From positions 62,001-126,000 of the forward strand of contig NZ_JQMM01000001.1 in the NCBI RefSeq assembly GCF_000744735.1: a DNA stretch of 64,000 nt, written 5' to 3'. Position numbers and translations under genes: made by a program. The notes beneath the pieces are model-generated. The model made no database searches. It was given only the letters and a program-made list of their open reading frames with translations, and was not told the DNA's origin. The DNA is from Porticoccus hydrocarbonoclasticus MCTG13d (GTDB lineage: Bacteria > Pseudomonadota > Gammaproteobacteria > Pseudomonadales > Porticoccaceae). Shown one piece after another: positions 28,519 through 38,411 of the stretch; within the stretch, counting starts at the first letter, position 1, and each line of letters starts with the position of its first letter.

Positions 28519-28619
28519 CGTGGCATTTTATCACCCCATTTGGCGCACTGCTGCACTTTTTGCCAATCTGACAAAAGCAGCACTCCGCTGGGGGCCATGC
28601 AGCGACCCCCCGATACAGA

Positions 28620-29492
28620 TTATTTCCCCTGCTGACTGTTCAGATAGCGGAAGAAATCGCTCTCCGGATCAACCAACAGCACATCACCCTTACTGTTAAA
28701 TGACTCTGTATAGGCCTTTAAACTGCGCTGAAACGCATAGAACTCGGGGTCCTTGCTAAACGCCGAGGCATAAGTCGCGGTAGCCTCGGCATCGCCCTCA
28801 CCTCTCGACTCCTCGGCTTCACGATAGGCGTTGGCCATAAGAATCGTGCGTTGCCGGTCGGCATCTGCACGGATTTTTTCTGCCGCTTCAACACCCCTCG
28901 AACGAAGCTCCCGGGCCTCTTTTTCACGCTCGGCTTTCATCCGGCTGAACACTTGTCCTCTCACTTCAGAGGGCAGGTCAATTCGTTTGACTCTGACGTC
29001 AATTATCTCTATGCCCAATGATAAGCGAACCGTGGCATTCAGGCCGATTTTGATATTTTCCATCAAGGCATCGCGCTCTCCAGATACCACCTCGTGAAGT
29101 GTCCGCTCACCAAACTGGTTGCGCAGTCCGTCGTTTACGCGGCTGGACAGCCGATTATGCGCCACGGCCTCATCACCACCGGTGGATTTATAGTAGGTAT
29201 CTACATCAACAATCCGCCATTTTGTGTAAGCATCCACAATCAGGCGCTTTCTCTCAGAAGTAAAAAAACTGGATGACTCGGCATCAAGTGTCAACACCCG
29301 CGCGTCAAACTTGCGGATTTTCTCGGCAAAGGGAATTTTCACATGGAGACCCGGTTTGATATCGACATCAATCAAGCGGCCAAATCTCAATTTGACGGCC
29401 CTTTCAGTCTCGGAAACCACATAAAGGGAGCTGCTCATCAATAGCAGAACGGCTGCCAGCAGCACCAGCAAACCTGTTGATCGATTAGTCAT
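28620..29492 (-). CDS. hflC: FtsH protease modulator HflC
   Basis: A 290-residue SPFH/band-7 protein with one N-terminal membrane segment (GLLVLLAAVLLLMSSSLYVV) followed by SETERAVKLRFGRL and IDVDIKPGLHVKIPF. HflC and HflK form a large periplasmic-side cage around FtsH and tune its proteolysis. The coiled-coil part is ERMKAEREKEARELRSRGVEA-like. It overlaps the hflK stop by one base (TAATG). Confidence 0.95.
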   Translation of the reverse strand: MTNRSTGLLVLLAAVLLLMSSSLYVVSETERAVKLRFGRLIDVDIKPGLHVKIPFAEKIRKFDARVLTLDAESSSFFTSERKRLIVDAYTKWRIVDVDTYYKSTGGDEAVAHNRLSSRVNDGLRNQFGERTLHEVVSGERDALMENIKIGLNATVRLSLGIEIIDVRVKRIDLPSEVRGQVFSRMKAEREKEARELRSRGVEAAEKIRADADRQRTILMANAYREAEESRGEGDAEATATYASAFSKDPEFYAFQRSLKAYTESFNSKGDVLLVDPESDFFRYLNSQQGK

Positions 29493-30622
29493 TAGCGTAC
29501 CTCCCTTCGGGGAGTAGAGGAATTTTCCTGCCGGATACGATTCATGACTTCATCGGCAATGCTGTTCAAATCACTGCTCCTCAAGGTGGCCGGCTGACTG
29601 GCGGCAGCACCTTTCTCCACAATTTTATCCAGCGGCAGATACAACATATTATTGCCGCCCTCCACGTCGACCAGGACTTTGGAACTGCGCGTCATGACCT
29701 GTTGAACCGAATCCAGGTAGAGCCGCTGCCGGGTCACTTCCGGCGCTTTTTGGTATTCTGTTAACAGCGCCTCAAAACGCCGCGTTTCACCCTGCGCCTC
29801 AGCCACCACTTGTTCACGGTAGGCCAGCGCCTCTTCAATCATACGCTGCGCTTTACCCCTAGCCTCAGGAATAACACCGTTGGCATAGGATTGCGCTTCA
29901 TTAACCAGCCGCTCCTGATCTTCACGGGCCTTAATCACATCATCGTAGGCAGCTTTTACTTCAGCGGGCGGCTTGGCCTCCTGGATGTTGATTTTCCGCA
30001 CGAGAATGCCAGCATCATAACTGTCGAGATACTGCTGCAGCCGGATTTTGACATCATCACCGACTTTTTCACGGCCACTGGAGACCACATCATTCAACAG
30101 GGTACTCCCAACCACATGGCGCAAGGCACTGTCTGATGCATGGCGCAAACTGACTTCAGGATCTTTAACATTCAACACAAAGGCTTTGACATCGTTGACG
30201 TTATACTGAACAACCAACGGCAACTCGACGATATTTTCATCCAGCGTGAGCATTTGGCCCACCGACGTGTACTGACGTTCTTCCGTGACCCGCACTTTGG
30301 TGACACGATCAATCAGAGGCGGATTCCAGTGCAGCCCGGATCCAACGGTGTCCAGATATTTGCCTAGGCGCAGCACTACAGCCTGCTCTTTCTCATCCAC
30401 CTGATAGAAACCAAACAGCCCCCAGCCAATTACCAAAACAGCGAGGACAACTGCAATCAAACCACCACTGGAACCGTTATTGCCACCATCAGCGGAGCCA
30501 CCGAACAACTTGCTGAAGCGGGCACGCAGCTTATTGAGCGCCTCATCGAGATCAGGTGGGCCGTCGCCTGAGTTATTGGTGCCCCAGGGATCTTTACCAC
30601 CACCAGGCTCATTCCAGGCCAT
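29492..30622 (-). CDS. hflK: FtsH protease modulator HflK
   Basis: A 376-residue SPFH protein. The Gly-rich cytoplasmic N-terminus (MAWNEPGGGKDPWGTNN) precedes one membrane helix (LIAVVLAVLVIGWGLFGFY). Then VDEKEQAVVLRLGKYLDTVG, the SPFH domain, and a coiled coil with EDQERLVNEAQSYANGVIPEARG. GGAG 6 bases before the ATG at 30622 fixes the start. It forms a unit with hflC; a gap of about 150 bases separates it from hflX, in which I found no firm promoter. Confidence 0.95.
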   Translation of the reverse strand: MAWNEPGGGKDPWGTNNSGDGPPDLDEALNKLRARFSKLFGGSADGGNNGSSGGLIAVVLAVLVIGWGLFGFYQVDEKEQAVVLRLGKYLDTVGSGLHWNPPLIDRVTKVRVTEERQYTSVGQMLTLDENIVELPLVVQYNVNDVKAFVLNVKDPEVSLRHASDSALRHVVGSTLLNDVVSSGREKVGDDVKIRLQQYLDSYDAGILVRKINIQEAKPPAEVKAAYDDVIKAREDQERLVNEAQSYANGVIPEARGKAQRMIEEALAYREQVVAEAQGETRRFEALLTEYQKAPEVTRQRLYLDSVQQVMTRSSKVLVDVEGGNNMLYLPLDKIVEKGAAASQPATLRSSDLNSIADEVMNRIRQENSSTPRREVR

Positions 30623-30776
30623 ATGTTTCTCCGTAGACTCAAGGGTTATTCGCGACCGACGATTGTACCAAGCCACCATTTAAATGCCATGCTTAAGGCA
30701 AGCAATATGGCGAAAACAAATCGTTATCTATGAAGCCAGAGGAAACAAAATACGCGACACAACAAATGACATACGG

Positions 30777-32099
30777 TCAGTGAGGTCTGGTGAGGGAGGG
30801 ACTTTGACAGGGTTGCCATTGCAAATCGTCGGGCGTCAGCTGCTCAGATTGCAACAGACGGTAAAAATCGGGCCTTGGCATGCAGATTTCTACCAGCATG
30901 TTGCCATTATCCGACGGGGACTCTGCAAGCACTGCCTTGCGCTCGTACAGCATGGCACGCAAACGACCCATAGTGGGCAACAATCGGTAAGTATCATGGA
31001 CAATATCGTTGCTCAGCAATGATGCAATCGCTTGAGCCAAAAGATCAAAACCCTGGCCAGTTTGCGCCGACAGCCAGACGGCTACCGGCTTACCTGCCTC
31101 ATCAAAATCCAGGCGGGGCGCGGGGTTCTCCAACAAATCAATTTTGTTGTAGACCATTAAAGTCGGCAGCTCCAGAGCGTCTATCTCGCCCAGCACCTCA
31201 TTCACTCGCGCAATGTTGGTCGACCGCTCATCGCTGTGCGCATCAACCACATGCAACAGTAAAGACGCACTTGCTGCTTCTTCCAGCGTCGCCCGAAAAG
31301 CCTCGACCAGTTTGTGTGGCAAATGACTGATAAAACCGACGGTGTCCGCCAGCACAACTGGACCAAAGCCATTGACCTCAAGACGACGCATAGTCGGATC
31401 GAGTGTGGCAAACAGCTGATTGGCAACAAAGACCTCCGCATTCGAAAGCCGATTGAACAGTGTGGACTTTCCCGCATTGGTGTAACCCACCAGCGATATG
31501 GTTGGCATCTCCGCTCTCAGCCGCGATCGGCGACCCTGATCCCGTTGTCGGCGAACTTTGTCCAGACGGCCGAGAATAGACTTAATTCTGTTGCGCAATA
31601 AGCGGCGGTCTGTTTCCAGCTGGGTTTCGCCCGGCCCTCTCAGCCCAATACCACCTTTCTGCCGCTCCAGGTGAGTCCATCCACGAACCAGCCGAGTAGA
31701 CATATGCTGCAACTGTGCAAGCTCAACCTGCAACTTACCTTCGTGGGTACGCGCACGCTGGGCAAAGATGTCGAGAATCAGGCCGGTGCGATCAAGCACT
31801 CTGCATTTTAGTGCAGCCTCGAGATTGCGCTCCTGGCTGGGTGAGAGATTGTGGTTAAAAATAACCAACTCCGCGCAGGTTTGTTGGACAAGCTCCGCCA
31901 GCTCATCCAGCTTCCCCTTGCCCACAAAGTACTTGGGATGAGGGGCATTGCGCTGTCCTGCCACCAATGCAACAGGATCACCACCGGCGGAGAGCACCAG
32001 TTCTTCGAATTCTCTGGGATCTTCAGGCTCATGTTCAGTGCCAAGAATCAAATGCACCAGAATAGCGGTTTCACCGGATTTGGGGCGATCAAAAAACAA
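30777..32099 (-). CDS. hflX: ribosome-associated GTPase HflX
   Basis: A 440-residue Obg-related GTPase that splits stalled ribosomes under stress. The N-terminal HflX domain shows PKYFVGKGKLDELAELV and LVIFNHNLSPSQERNLE. The coiled linker includes GIGLRGPGETQLETDRR. The G domain has VGYTNAGKSTLFNRLS, DTVGFISHLP and VYNKIDLL. It lies 12 bases after hfq, so they are probably co-transcribed. Confidence 0.96.
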   Translation of the reverse strand: MFFDRPKSGETAILVHLILGTEHEPEDPREFEELVLSAGGDPVALVAGQRNAPHPKYFVGKGKLDELAELVQQTCAELVIFNHNLSPSQERNLEAALKCRVLDRTGLILDIFAQRARTHEGKLQVELAQLQHMSTRLVRGWTHLERQKGGIGLRGPGETQLETDRRLLRNRIKSILGRLDKVRRQRDQGRRSRLRAEMPTISLVGYTNAGKSTLFNRLSNAEVFVANQLFATLDPTMRRLEVNGFGPVVLADTVGFISHLPHKLVEAFRATLEEAASASLLLHVVDAHSDERSTNIARVNEVLGEIDALELPTLMVYNKIDLLENPAPRLDFDEAGKPVAVWLSAQTGQGFDLLAQAIASLLSNDIVHDTYRLLPTMGRLRAMLYERKAVLAESPSDNGNMLVEICMPRPDFYRLLQSEQLTPDDLQWQPCQSPSLTRPH

Positions 32100-32111
32100 T
32101 CAGCACTCCAC

Positions 32112-32360
32112 TCACTCAGAGGGATCCATCGAGTCATCTGCAGCCATCGGCAGGCGTACCGGCCGCGAAGGAACAATCGTGGAAATCGCGTGTTTGTAGA
32201 CCATTTGACTGACCGTATTTTTCAACAGCACGACAAACTGATCAAATGATTCAACCTGGCCCTGCAGCTTGATGCCATTGACCAAAAAAATAGATACGGG
32301 AATACGCTCTTTGCGCAACACATTCAAAAAAGGGTCTTGTAGATTATGCCCTTTTGACAT
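32112..32360 (-). CDS. hfq: RNA chaperone Hfq
   Basis: An 82-residue Sm-like hexamer that pairs small RNAs with mRNAs. [40 protein letters not shown] and [13 protein letters not shown] contain the Sm1/Sm2 residues, including the KH pair of the proximal face. The C-terminal tail is short. The ATG at 32360 has GAGGAG 7 bases upstream. It is between miaA and hflX, the standard order. Confidence 0.98.
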   Translation of the reverse strand: MSKGHNLQDPFLNVLRKERIPVSIFLVNGIKLQGQVESFDQFVVLLKNTVSQMVYKHAISTIVPSRPVRLPMAADDSMDPSE

Positions 32361-32384
32361 TGTTATTCTCCTCAACAAAGGAAT

Positions 32385-32430
32385 AAAAAAACGCCGAAAA
32401 ACAAAGACTTAAAATAAAATATACTCGGCG
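32385..32430 (-). terminator. long-loop hairpin with T run between miaA and hfq
   Basis: CGCCGA (32392-32397) and TCGGCG (32425-32430) form a 6-bp GC-rich stem around a 27-base A/T-rich loop. On the minus strand the stem is followed by seven T. It resembles a weak terminator or attenuator between miaA and hfq; the long loop makes it uncertain. Confidence 0.35.
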
Positions 32431-32464
32431 AAACCAGCGTCCATACTAAAGGGGATTCATCATA

Positions 32465-33466
32465 CTATCGGTCTTGCTTTTTGTATATGGGTCTCTTTTC
32501 AAGGATTTTCAAGCACTCCGAAAGCAAAGATGGCATCTTTTCTGGCTGCCCAGCTTCTGAATCAATAAAAACCTGCTCCAATGCCGGCCAGTTGCGCAAC
32601 CAAGTCAGTTGTCGCTTGGCTAATTGACGAGTGGCCGCCTGGGCCATATTTGCCATGGCGGGATAATCGATCTCTCCTGAAAGGTATTGCCACATCTGCC
32701 GGTAGCCCACAGCGCGCATTGACGGCAGATCGGGATGCAGGTCACCTCGCCGGTACAGCTCTCTGACTTCTTCTTCAAAACCCTGCGCCAGCATTATCTC
32801 AAATCGCTGGGCAATACGCCGATGAAGCAGCGCCCGGCAATGGGGGAAAAGCCCGATCTGAGTCAACTGGTATCGCTGAGCAATGGGATCGATCTCACTG
32901 CCTGCGCTGGCCTGCTCGCGCTTGAATTGCGAGAGGGTTTTACCGGTAGTGCGATAAACTTCAAGTGCTCGCTGAATGCGGCGAGAATGATTGGGGTGCA
33001 GCAGTTTTGCTGTTTCAGGATCTACGGCTGCTAACAACTCGTGCATAAAAGGCCAGCCTCGCCGAGCGGCCTCATCTTCAATCTCGGCACGAATGGCGGG
33101 GGCTGCAGGCGGCATATTCCCCAACCCGTCGAGCAGCGACTTGAAGTACAACATGGTGCCGCCCACCAGTAAGGGAATTCGCCCCGCAGCACTGATCTCT
33201 GCCATAGCCTGACGGGCATCCCGTGCAAACTCAGCCGCCGAATACGCTTCAGACGGATCTCTAATATTGATCAAGCAGTGCGGCACCGCCGCCAATTGAT
33301 CTGCTGGAGGTTTGGCAGAGCCAATATCCATACCCCGGTATATCAGTGCGGAGTCCACACTGATTAACTCCACCGGCAAATGCTCTCGCAAGGCGATGGC
33401 CAGATCCGTTTTACCTGTGGCCGTTGGCCCCATCAGAAAAATCGCTGGCGGTAGCGTTTCAATCAT
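32465..33466 (-). CDS. miaA: tRNA dimethylallyltransferase
   Basis: A 333-residue enzyme that adds the isopentenyl group to A37 of tRNAs reading UNN codons. The P-loop is [14 protein letters not shown] (about residues 10-23). Then [53 protein letters not shown] and [13 protein letters not shown]. Its start overlaps the epmA end by 8 bases. In most gammaproteobacteria mutL precedes miaA; here epmA does. Confidence 0.96.
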   Translation of the reverse strand: MIETLPPAIFLMGPTATGKTDLAIALREHLPVELISVDSALIYRGMDIGSAKPPADQLAAVPHCLINIRDPSEAYSAAEFARDARQAMAEISAAGRIPLLVGGTMLYFKSLLDGLGNMPPAAPAIRAEIEDEAARRGWPFMHELLAAVDPETAKLLHPNHSRRIQRALEVYRTTGKTLSQFKREQASAGSEIDPIAQRYQLTQIGLFPHCRALLHRRIAQRFEIMLAQGFEEEVRELYRRGDLHPDLPSMRAVGYRQMWQYLSGEIDYPAMANMAQAATRQLAKRQLTWLRNWPALEQVFIDSEAGQPEKMPSLLSECLKILEKRPIYKKQDR

Positions 33467-34415
33467 TTACGTTACACCGCATACCAAATGGGAGAACCTG
33501 ACGAATATCCGTCAGTGAGAGCAACTGCATCAACAGACGATCGACACCGAGAGCAACTCCGGCGCATGCAGGCAAACCCGCTTCCATGGCATCCAGAAGC
33601 TGAAGATCAACCGGCATGGCTGGCTTTCCGGCCGCTGTCCGCAAAGCCAGATCTGATTCAAAACGGGAGCGCTGCTCTACAGCATCTGTCAGCTCATAGT
33701 AACCGTTGGCCAGCTCCATTCTGTTCAGGAAAGCCTCAAAGCGTCGCGCCACGGGAACACCTGAGAAATCCTCTCCTCTACAGGCCAAAGCGGCCTGACA
33801 CAAAGGATAGTCATAAACAAAAACCAGTCCATCGGGGAGTGTCGGCTCGACGCCAAGACTGAACAGAAGATCGAGGCAGCTGTTTCTACTGACCGCAGTA
33901 AAGTCACTTCCCGAAAGCGCTGTAGCTTCCTGCTGCAGCACCTCAAGGGATGCTGTATGAGGATCCAGCCCGATGTTCTTCTGAAAAATCTCACGGCAGG
34001 ACACCTTGATGGGTTCAGTCACTACCCCCAACTCACCCAACAATGAGGACACCTCGTCAATCAGGTCGTGCTCATCCCAACCGGGCCGATACCACTCGAG
34101 GAGTGTGAACTCGGGGCTGTGACGCCGACCAGACTCATCATCACGGAAGGCCTTCCCCAAATAATAAATACCGCCACTGCCAGCGGCGAGCAGGCGCTTC
34201 ATTTGATATTCGGGGGAACTCTGCAGATAGTGGCGCCGACCATTCAGCTCTGCCGGAATCGAATCGATATTGAGATCCGTGACACCGGTTTTTGCCAATA
34301 CCGGCACATCCACTTCCCAGATGCCGCGAAAGCTGAAGAAGTGGCGTATGGCCGCCATCAGCTCAGCACGACGGCGAAGCGTTTCAAGTGTCGCCGTCGG
34401 TTGCCAGTCAGCCAT
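33459..34415 (-). CDS. epmA: EF-P beta-lysyl ligase EpmA (PoxA/GenX)
   Basis: A 318-residue class II lysyl-tRNA-synthetase-like enzyme without anticodon-binding domain. It attaches (R)-beta-lysine to Lys34 of EF-P. Class II motifs: [16 protein letters not shown] (motif 1), [20 protein letters not shown] with [10 protein letters not shown] (motif 2) and [14 protein letters not shown] (motif 3). It lies downstream of efp on the same strand, while epmB is divergent, so all three parts of the pathway are adjacent. Confidence 0.95.
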   Translation of the reverse strand: MADWQPTATLETLRRRAELMAAIRHFFSFRGIWEVDVPVLAKTGVTDLNIDSIPAELNGRRHYLQSSPEYQMKRLLAAGSGGIYYLGKAFRDDESGRRHSPEFTLLEWYRPGWDEHDLIDEVSSLLGELGVVTEPIKVSCREIFQKNIGLDPHTASLEVLQQEATALSGSDFTAVSRNSCLDLLFSLGVEPTLPDGLVFVYDYPLCQAALACRGEDFSGVPVARRFEAFLNRMELANGYYELTDAVEQRSRFESDLALRTAAGKPAMPVDLQLLDAMEAGLPACAGVALGVDRLLMQLLSLTDIRQVLPFGMRCNVND

Positions 34416-34466
34416 TCCACTTCCTCAACAATTGATGTTTGCCAAAGCCGACAGCATCAACAGCAG

Positions 34467-34490
34467 AAGGGGTGACCAACGCCACCCCTT
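34467..34490 (-). terminator. perfect hairpin between efp and epmA
   Basis: AAGGGGTG (34467-34474) and CACCCCTT (34483-34490) form a perfect 8-bp stem with an 8-base loop, about 33 bases past the efp stop. No clear T run follows on the minus strand, so it may be a poor terminator or an RNA-stabilising stem that lowers epmA relative to efp. Confidence 0.4.
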
Positions 34491-34522
34491 TACTATGCAT
34501 AAACGCGCCGAAAACAGGGCAA

Positions 34523-35086
34523 TCAGGCTCTACTGAGATATTCCCCGGTGCGAGTATCCACCCGCACAACATCGCCAATATTGAGGAATAAAGGCACTTT
34601 GACCACAGCACCGGTTACCAGTTTGGCGGGCTTGGTACCCCCCTGGGCGGTGTCCCCCTTCAGGCCCGGATCGGTCTCGACAATTTCCAGCTCCACATGA
34701 TTGGGTGGCGTCACTGCCAATGGCTGACCGTTGAACAGGGTAACCATCACGGTATCCTGCTCTCTCAACCACTGCACAGCATCGCCTAGGGTTTTACCAT
34801 CTGCCTGATACTGCTCAAAGGTATCCGGCTCCATGAAATGATAGTGCTCGCCATCATTGTAGAGATACTGCATGTCGCGGTCCGACACATCAGCGGCCTC
34901 CAGCGAATCACTGGAGCGAAAAGTCCGCTCCCAGACCCGACCTGTTTTCAGGTTTCGCAAACGAACCCGGTTAAATGCCTGGCCCTTGCCCGGCTTGACA
35001 AATTCGTTCTCCACAATGGAACAGGGGTCGCCATCCAGCATGACTTTCAGACCGGCGCGAATTTCGTTGGTAGAATAGGTAGCCAT
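34523..35086 (-). CDS. efp: elongation factor P
   Basis: A 187-residue translation factor that relieves stalls at polyproline. It begins [20 protein letters not shown]. The tip loop [10 protein letters not shown] carries Lys34, the site of beta-lysylation. Domains 2 and 3 end with the typical [23 protein letters not shown] lies 5 bases before the ATG at 35086; a longer frame upstream runs into the epmB start region and is not conserved. It is divergent from epmB, 46 bases apart. Confidence 0.96.
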   Translation of the reverse strand: MATYSTNEIRAGLKVMLDGDPCSIVENEFVKPGKGQAFNRVRLRNLKTGRVWERTFRSSDSLEAADVSDRDMQYLYNDGEHYHFMEPDTFEQYQADGKTLGDAVQWLREQDTVMVTLFNGQPLAVTPPNHVELEIVETDPGLKGDTAQGGTKPAKLVTGAVVKVPLFLNIGDVVRVDTRTGEYLSRA

Positions 35087-35132
35087 TATTGCCTCAACAC
35101 TCAGTAAAACTTCCCGGAAAAAAGAGAGCGCT

Positions 35133-36140
35133 ATGATACCCGGTTCTGCGACGAGTTTGGATAGCCCTGGCTGGCAAGAACAATTGACGGCCAGTATTCG
35201 CCACCCCAAAGAGCTTTTTGACTTTCTGGAACTGGATGGTACCCACCTCCGGGAGGCGTTGGCTGCCCACAGCGATTTTCAGGTGCGGGTACCCCACGCC
35301 TACTTGAGTCGAATCAGAAAAGGCGATCCAAATGACCCCCTGCTTCGACAAATTCTGCCGGTTAGCGAGGAGTTGCTTGCTGTGCCCGGTTACAGCAAGG
35401 ACCCTTTGGCAGAGCAGCAGGCCAACCCGGTGCCGGGACTGATTCACAAATACCATGGCCGACTTCTGCTGGTCGTCAGCCCAAACTGTGCAGTCAACTG
35501 CCGCTATTGTTTCCGTCGCCACTTCCCGTACCAGGAAAACAGGCCGGCGCGGCCGGAATGGCAAAATGCGCTGGACTACATTGCCAGAGACGCTTCTATC
35601 AGCGAAGTCATCTATAGTGGCGGCGATCCGCTTGTGACCGGTGATAATCAACTGAGATGGCTCACCGAACAGATCGCCGGCATCAGGCATGTCAAACGAT
35701 TGAGAATCCACACCCGGCTGCCGGTGGTCATTCCTGACCGGATCACCGACAGCTGCCTGCAATGGCTGACCGGAACACGCCTACAAACTTCTATGGTAAT
35801 TCACAGCAATCACCCCAATGAGCTGGATGACTCAGTTGGGTCAAGTTTGCTGGCCCTGAAAAGTGCCGGTATCACTGTGATGAACCAGTCCGTGCTGATG
35901 GCCGGAATTAATGATGACACCGATACCCTGGCGCAGTTATCCGAGCGCCTGTTTGAATTCGGCACCCTGCCCTATTACCTCCATCAACTGGATAAAATCA
36001 GCGGAGCTGCTCACTTTGAGGTCTCTGATGAGACAGCTCGCCAATTGCACAGTCAGTTGCTGGTCAGACTCCCCGGCTACCTCGTCCCCAAACTGGTCAG
36101 GGAAATCCCCGGATCACCGAGCAAGGTACCGTTAACTTGA
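35133..36140 (+). CDS. epmB: EF-P beta-lysylation protein EpmB (lysine 2,3-aminomutase)
   Basis: A 335-residue radical-SAM, PLP-dependent aminomutase converting L-lysine to (R)-beta-lysine for EpmA. The cluster motif is [11 protein letters not shown] (about residues 120-130). The next block has [16 protein letters not shown], then [23 protein letters not shown] and [15 protein letters not shown]. Length and position beside efp distinguish it from catabolic KamA enzymes. Confidence 0.95.
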   Translation: MIPGSATSLDSPGWQEQLTASIRHPKELFDFLELDGTHLREALAAHSDFQVRVPHAYLSRIRKGDPNDPLLRQILPVSEELLAVPGYSKDPLAEQQANPVPGLIHKYHGRLLLVVSPNCAVNCRYCFRRHFPYQENRPARPEWQNALDYIARDASISEVIYSGGDPLVTGDNQLRWLTEQIAGIRHVKRLRIHTRLPVVIPDRITDSCLQWLTGTRLQTSMVIHSNHPNELDDSVGSSLLALKSAGITVMNQSVLMAGINDDTDTLAQLSERLFEFGTLPYYLHQLDKISGAAHFEVSDETARQLHSQLLVRLPGYLVPKLVREIPGSPSKVPLT

Positions 36141-36244
36141 AGTCATGCCGGTCACTGTTTCGCTTTATTCCATTTTTTTGCCGATAATGTGGCACGGCTC
36201 GCATTTTAGTCTCAGGGGAAAAACGGTGCTCAGGGATTGGCTGC

Positions 36245-36273
36245 GTGTTCCTCGGCCTCCATTGCCTTATAAT
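36245..36273 (+). promoter_or_regulatory. possible promoter of the fimX-like gene
   Basis: A perfect TATAAT (36268-36273) lies 50 bases before the fimX-like start. The sequence 17 bases upstream (GTGTTC) is a poor -35. The element stands in the 183-base gap after epmB. Confidence 0.4.
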
Positions 36274-36323
36274 GCGACAATCTAACAAAAACTCACCTTG
36301 CACGATTCAGGAGCCCAGCCTAA

Positions 36324-38411
36324 ATGATCCCAGACAGTGCCCTGAAGCTTTTACTGGTTCACGACAGCTTTGAAGAGGCTAACCGCATCGTCAGTTTGTT
36401 GCGCAACGCCAACTACCGTGCTGAGTCAAAGCATGTCAATCAGGAAGAAGTACTATCAAAGCTGCTGCAGGAAAAGCCCTGGGATATGATTATTGGTCAA
36501 TATCAGGGCGAAAACACACCCATTAAGTCCATTTTCTCCCTCATCAGACGTTTTGACCTGGACACCCCCGTAATTCTGATTTCGGAGCAATACAACATCA
36601 CAGAAATTGTCGAGGGATTGCGCCTGGGCGCTACGGATGTGTTGCCTATGGACGAAGACCAGCAGTTACTGCTGGTGGTCGCAAGAACACTGTTCAACCT
36701 TGAACAACGACGTCTGTTGCGTCAGTTCAGGCGTCGGTATGCTGATGCAGAAACCCGTTGCGAAAGACTGCTGGGCTCCTCGGTAGATGCCATCGCGATT
36801 ATCCAGGAAGGTACTTATCTTTTCACCAATGACAGTTTTGCCCAGCTGTTTGGCCACCTGGAAAGTGACAGCATGCTTTGCCTCCCGGTGATTGACACGA
36901 TTGCACCAGAGGATCATGCACGCCTCAAGGAGTACCTCCGGCCCATCGACAAAGACGAAGAAATCCCGCTGGAAACCCTACGCTTCACGGGCATCACCAA
37001 CGATGAAATACCGATTCCAATCGAGGCCAGAATCGCCAAGGTAGATTATCAGGGCGAACCGGCTCTGGAGCTGGTCATCAGTAGGCAGTTTCTGGATGGC
37101 CAAGTGAGTACTGGCGACGATCAAGGCACCGAGCCATCCGGTGCAATGAATATTCAGCGCGACAAGGTTATCGAGCTGATCAACAACGCCATTCGGCTCG
37201 CCGCGCAGAAGCATAGCTCTTCAGTCCTGCTCTATATCACCCTGGATCGCTACAGCAGTATTCTGGCAGAAATTGGCATACAAAAAACCGAAGAGCTGGT
37301 CTCACAACTGGTGGACAAGATCAGGGATGCATCAAGCCAGGATGTCAGTCTCATGCGTTTCAAGGAAGACACGCTGGTGATGATCATGCCCAACACCGGG
37401 ACCGATGCAGCTCTGATGTTTGCCAACCAACTTTGTGAGACCGTAGGCAAGCATATTTTTCAACTGGGTGAGCAAACCTTTACCCTGACCCTAGGTATCG
37501 GGGCATCTGTGATCAGCGAAACCGTTGCCACGGCAGAGGGCTGTATAGAGAAAGCCCTTTCTGCACTCACCGAACTGCACCAAAAAAATAACGGGGACTT
37601 CGCCAATGGTGCCAACCTCTATCAATCGGAGATCGGCCCGGAATACTGCGAAGAAGATGTCGAGGAAACTGCCAGAGCCATGCTGGAAGACAAGCTCTTC
37701 GAGCTGCTCTACCAACCCATCATCCCACTGCAGGGCAAGCAGGAACAATTTTACGAAGTCTTTATCCAAACCAAGCCGGAAGCCGACGAAAAAGTGCTGC
37801 CGGACAACTTTATTGCCAAGGTCTTTAAAACCGATGCGGCCAGAGACATTGACCACTGGGTGATTCTGGAATCATTCAAAGCGCTTTCAGAAAAACTGAA
37901 GAGTGCTCCAACCACGCGTCTTTTCATCAACATCTGCAGCCATACCCTGACCGACGAGGGCTTTATCCCCTGGCTGAAAGTGGCACTGAAAGCATCCGGG
38001 CTATACCCCAAAAACGTCATCTTCCAGTTGCGTGAAATCGATGTCGCCCGTCAGTACCACCGGTCTGTAGAACTGATTGAAGAGCTGAGCAAAATCAATG
38101 GCGATGTCGCGTTATCGCACTTCGGGCTGGCCATTGAACCAATGAAGCTATTGCAAAACCTGTCAGTCAATTATATCAAGTTTGATAGCGTCATCATTGA
38201 AAAGGCTTACCAGAACGATGAAAGCCTGGCCGAACTCAAGAGCCTGATCAGTTCACTGAAAATCGAAAATGAACAAATTATTGTCCCCTTTGTGGAGCGG
38301 GCAGACATGATACCCATACTCTGGACCTGCGGGGTTCACTACATTCAAGGTCACTTCCTGCAGCCGCCATCTCAACGCATGAACTACGATTTCAGTGACG
38401 ATGACAACTGA
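36324..38411 (+). CDS. fimX: FimX-like degenerate REC-PAS-GGDEF-EAL protein
   Basis: A 695-residue cytoplasmic protein, close to the 691 of Pseudomonas FimX, a c-di-GMP receptor needed for type IV pilus assembly at the pole. Order: receiver-like domain (about 8-125), PAS (about 150-255), GGDEF-like (about 270-430) and EAL-like (about 445-690). All three signalling sites are degenerate. The receiver phospho-Asp position reads MIIGQ, the GGDEF loop is RFKEDTL (about 345-351), and EAL is EVF (about 478-480), close to the EVL of FimX. It is therefore probably a binding protein rather than an enzyme. AGGAG is 10 bases before the ATG. It converges on serB with no gap. FimX next to serB is the Pseudomonas arrangement. 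Confidence 0.85.
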   Translation: MIPDSALKLLLVHDSFEEANRIVSLLRNANYRAESKHVNQEEVLSKLLQEKPWDMIIGQYQGENTPIKSIFSLIRRFDLDTPVILISEQYNITEIVEGLRLGATDVLPMDEDQQLLLVVARTLFNLEQRRLLRQFRRRYADAETRCERLLGSSVDAIAIIQEGTYLFTNDSFAQLFGHLESDSMLCLPVIDTIAPEDHARLKEYLRPIDKDEEIPLETLRFTGITNDEIPIPIEARIAKVDYQGEPALELVISRQFLDGQVSTGDDQGTEPSGAMNIQRDKVIELINNAIRLAAQKHSSSVLLYITLDRYSSILAEIGIQKTEELVSQLVDKIRDASSQDVSLMRFKEDTLVMIMPNTGTDAALMFANQLCETVGKHIFQLGEQTFTLTLGIGASVISETVATAEGCIEKALSALTELHQKNNGDFANGANLYQSEIGPEYCEEDVEETARAMLEDKLFELLYQPIIPLQGKQEQFYEVFIQTKPEADEKVLPDNFIAKVFKTDAARDIDHWVILESFKALSEKLKSAPTTRLFINICSHTLTDEGFIPWLKVALKASGLYPKNVIFQLREIDVARQYHRSVELIEELSKINGDVALSHFGLAIEPMKLLQNLSVNYIKFDSVIIEKAYQNDESLAELKSLISSLKIENEQIIVPFVERADMIPILWTCGVHYIQGHFLQPPSQRMNYDFSDDDN

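Noticed and set aside
35087-35209. N-terminal extension of EF-P
   Set aside because: EF-P homologues begin at [10 protein letters not shown]; the extension runs through the efp-epmB gap into epmB.
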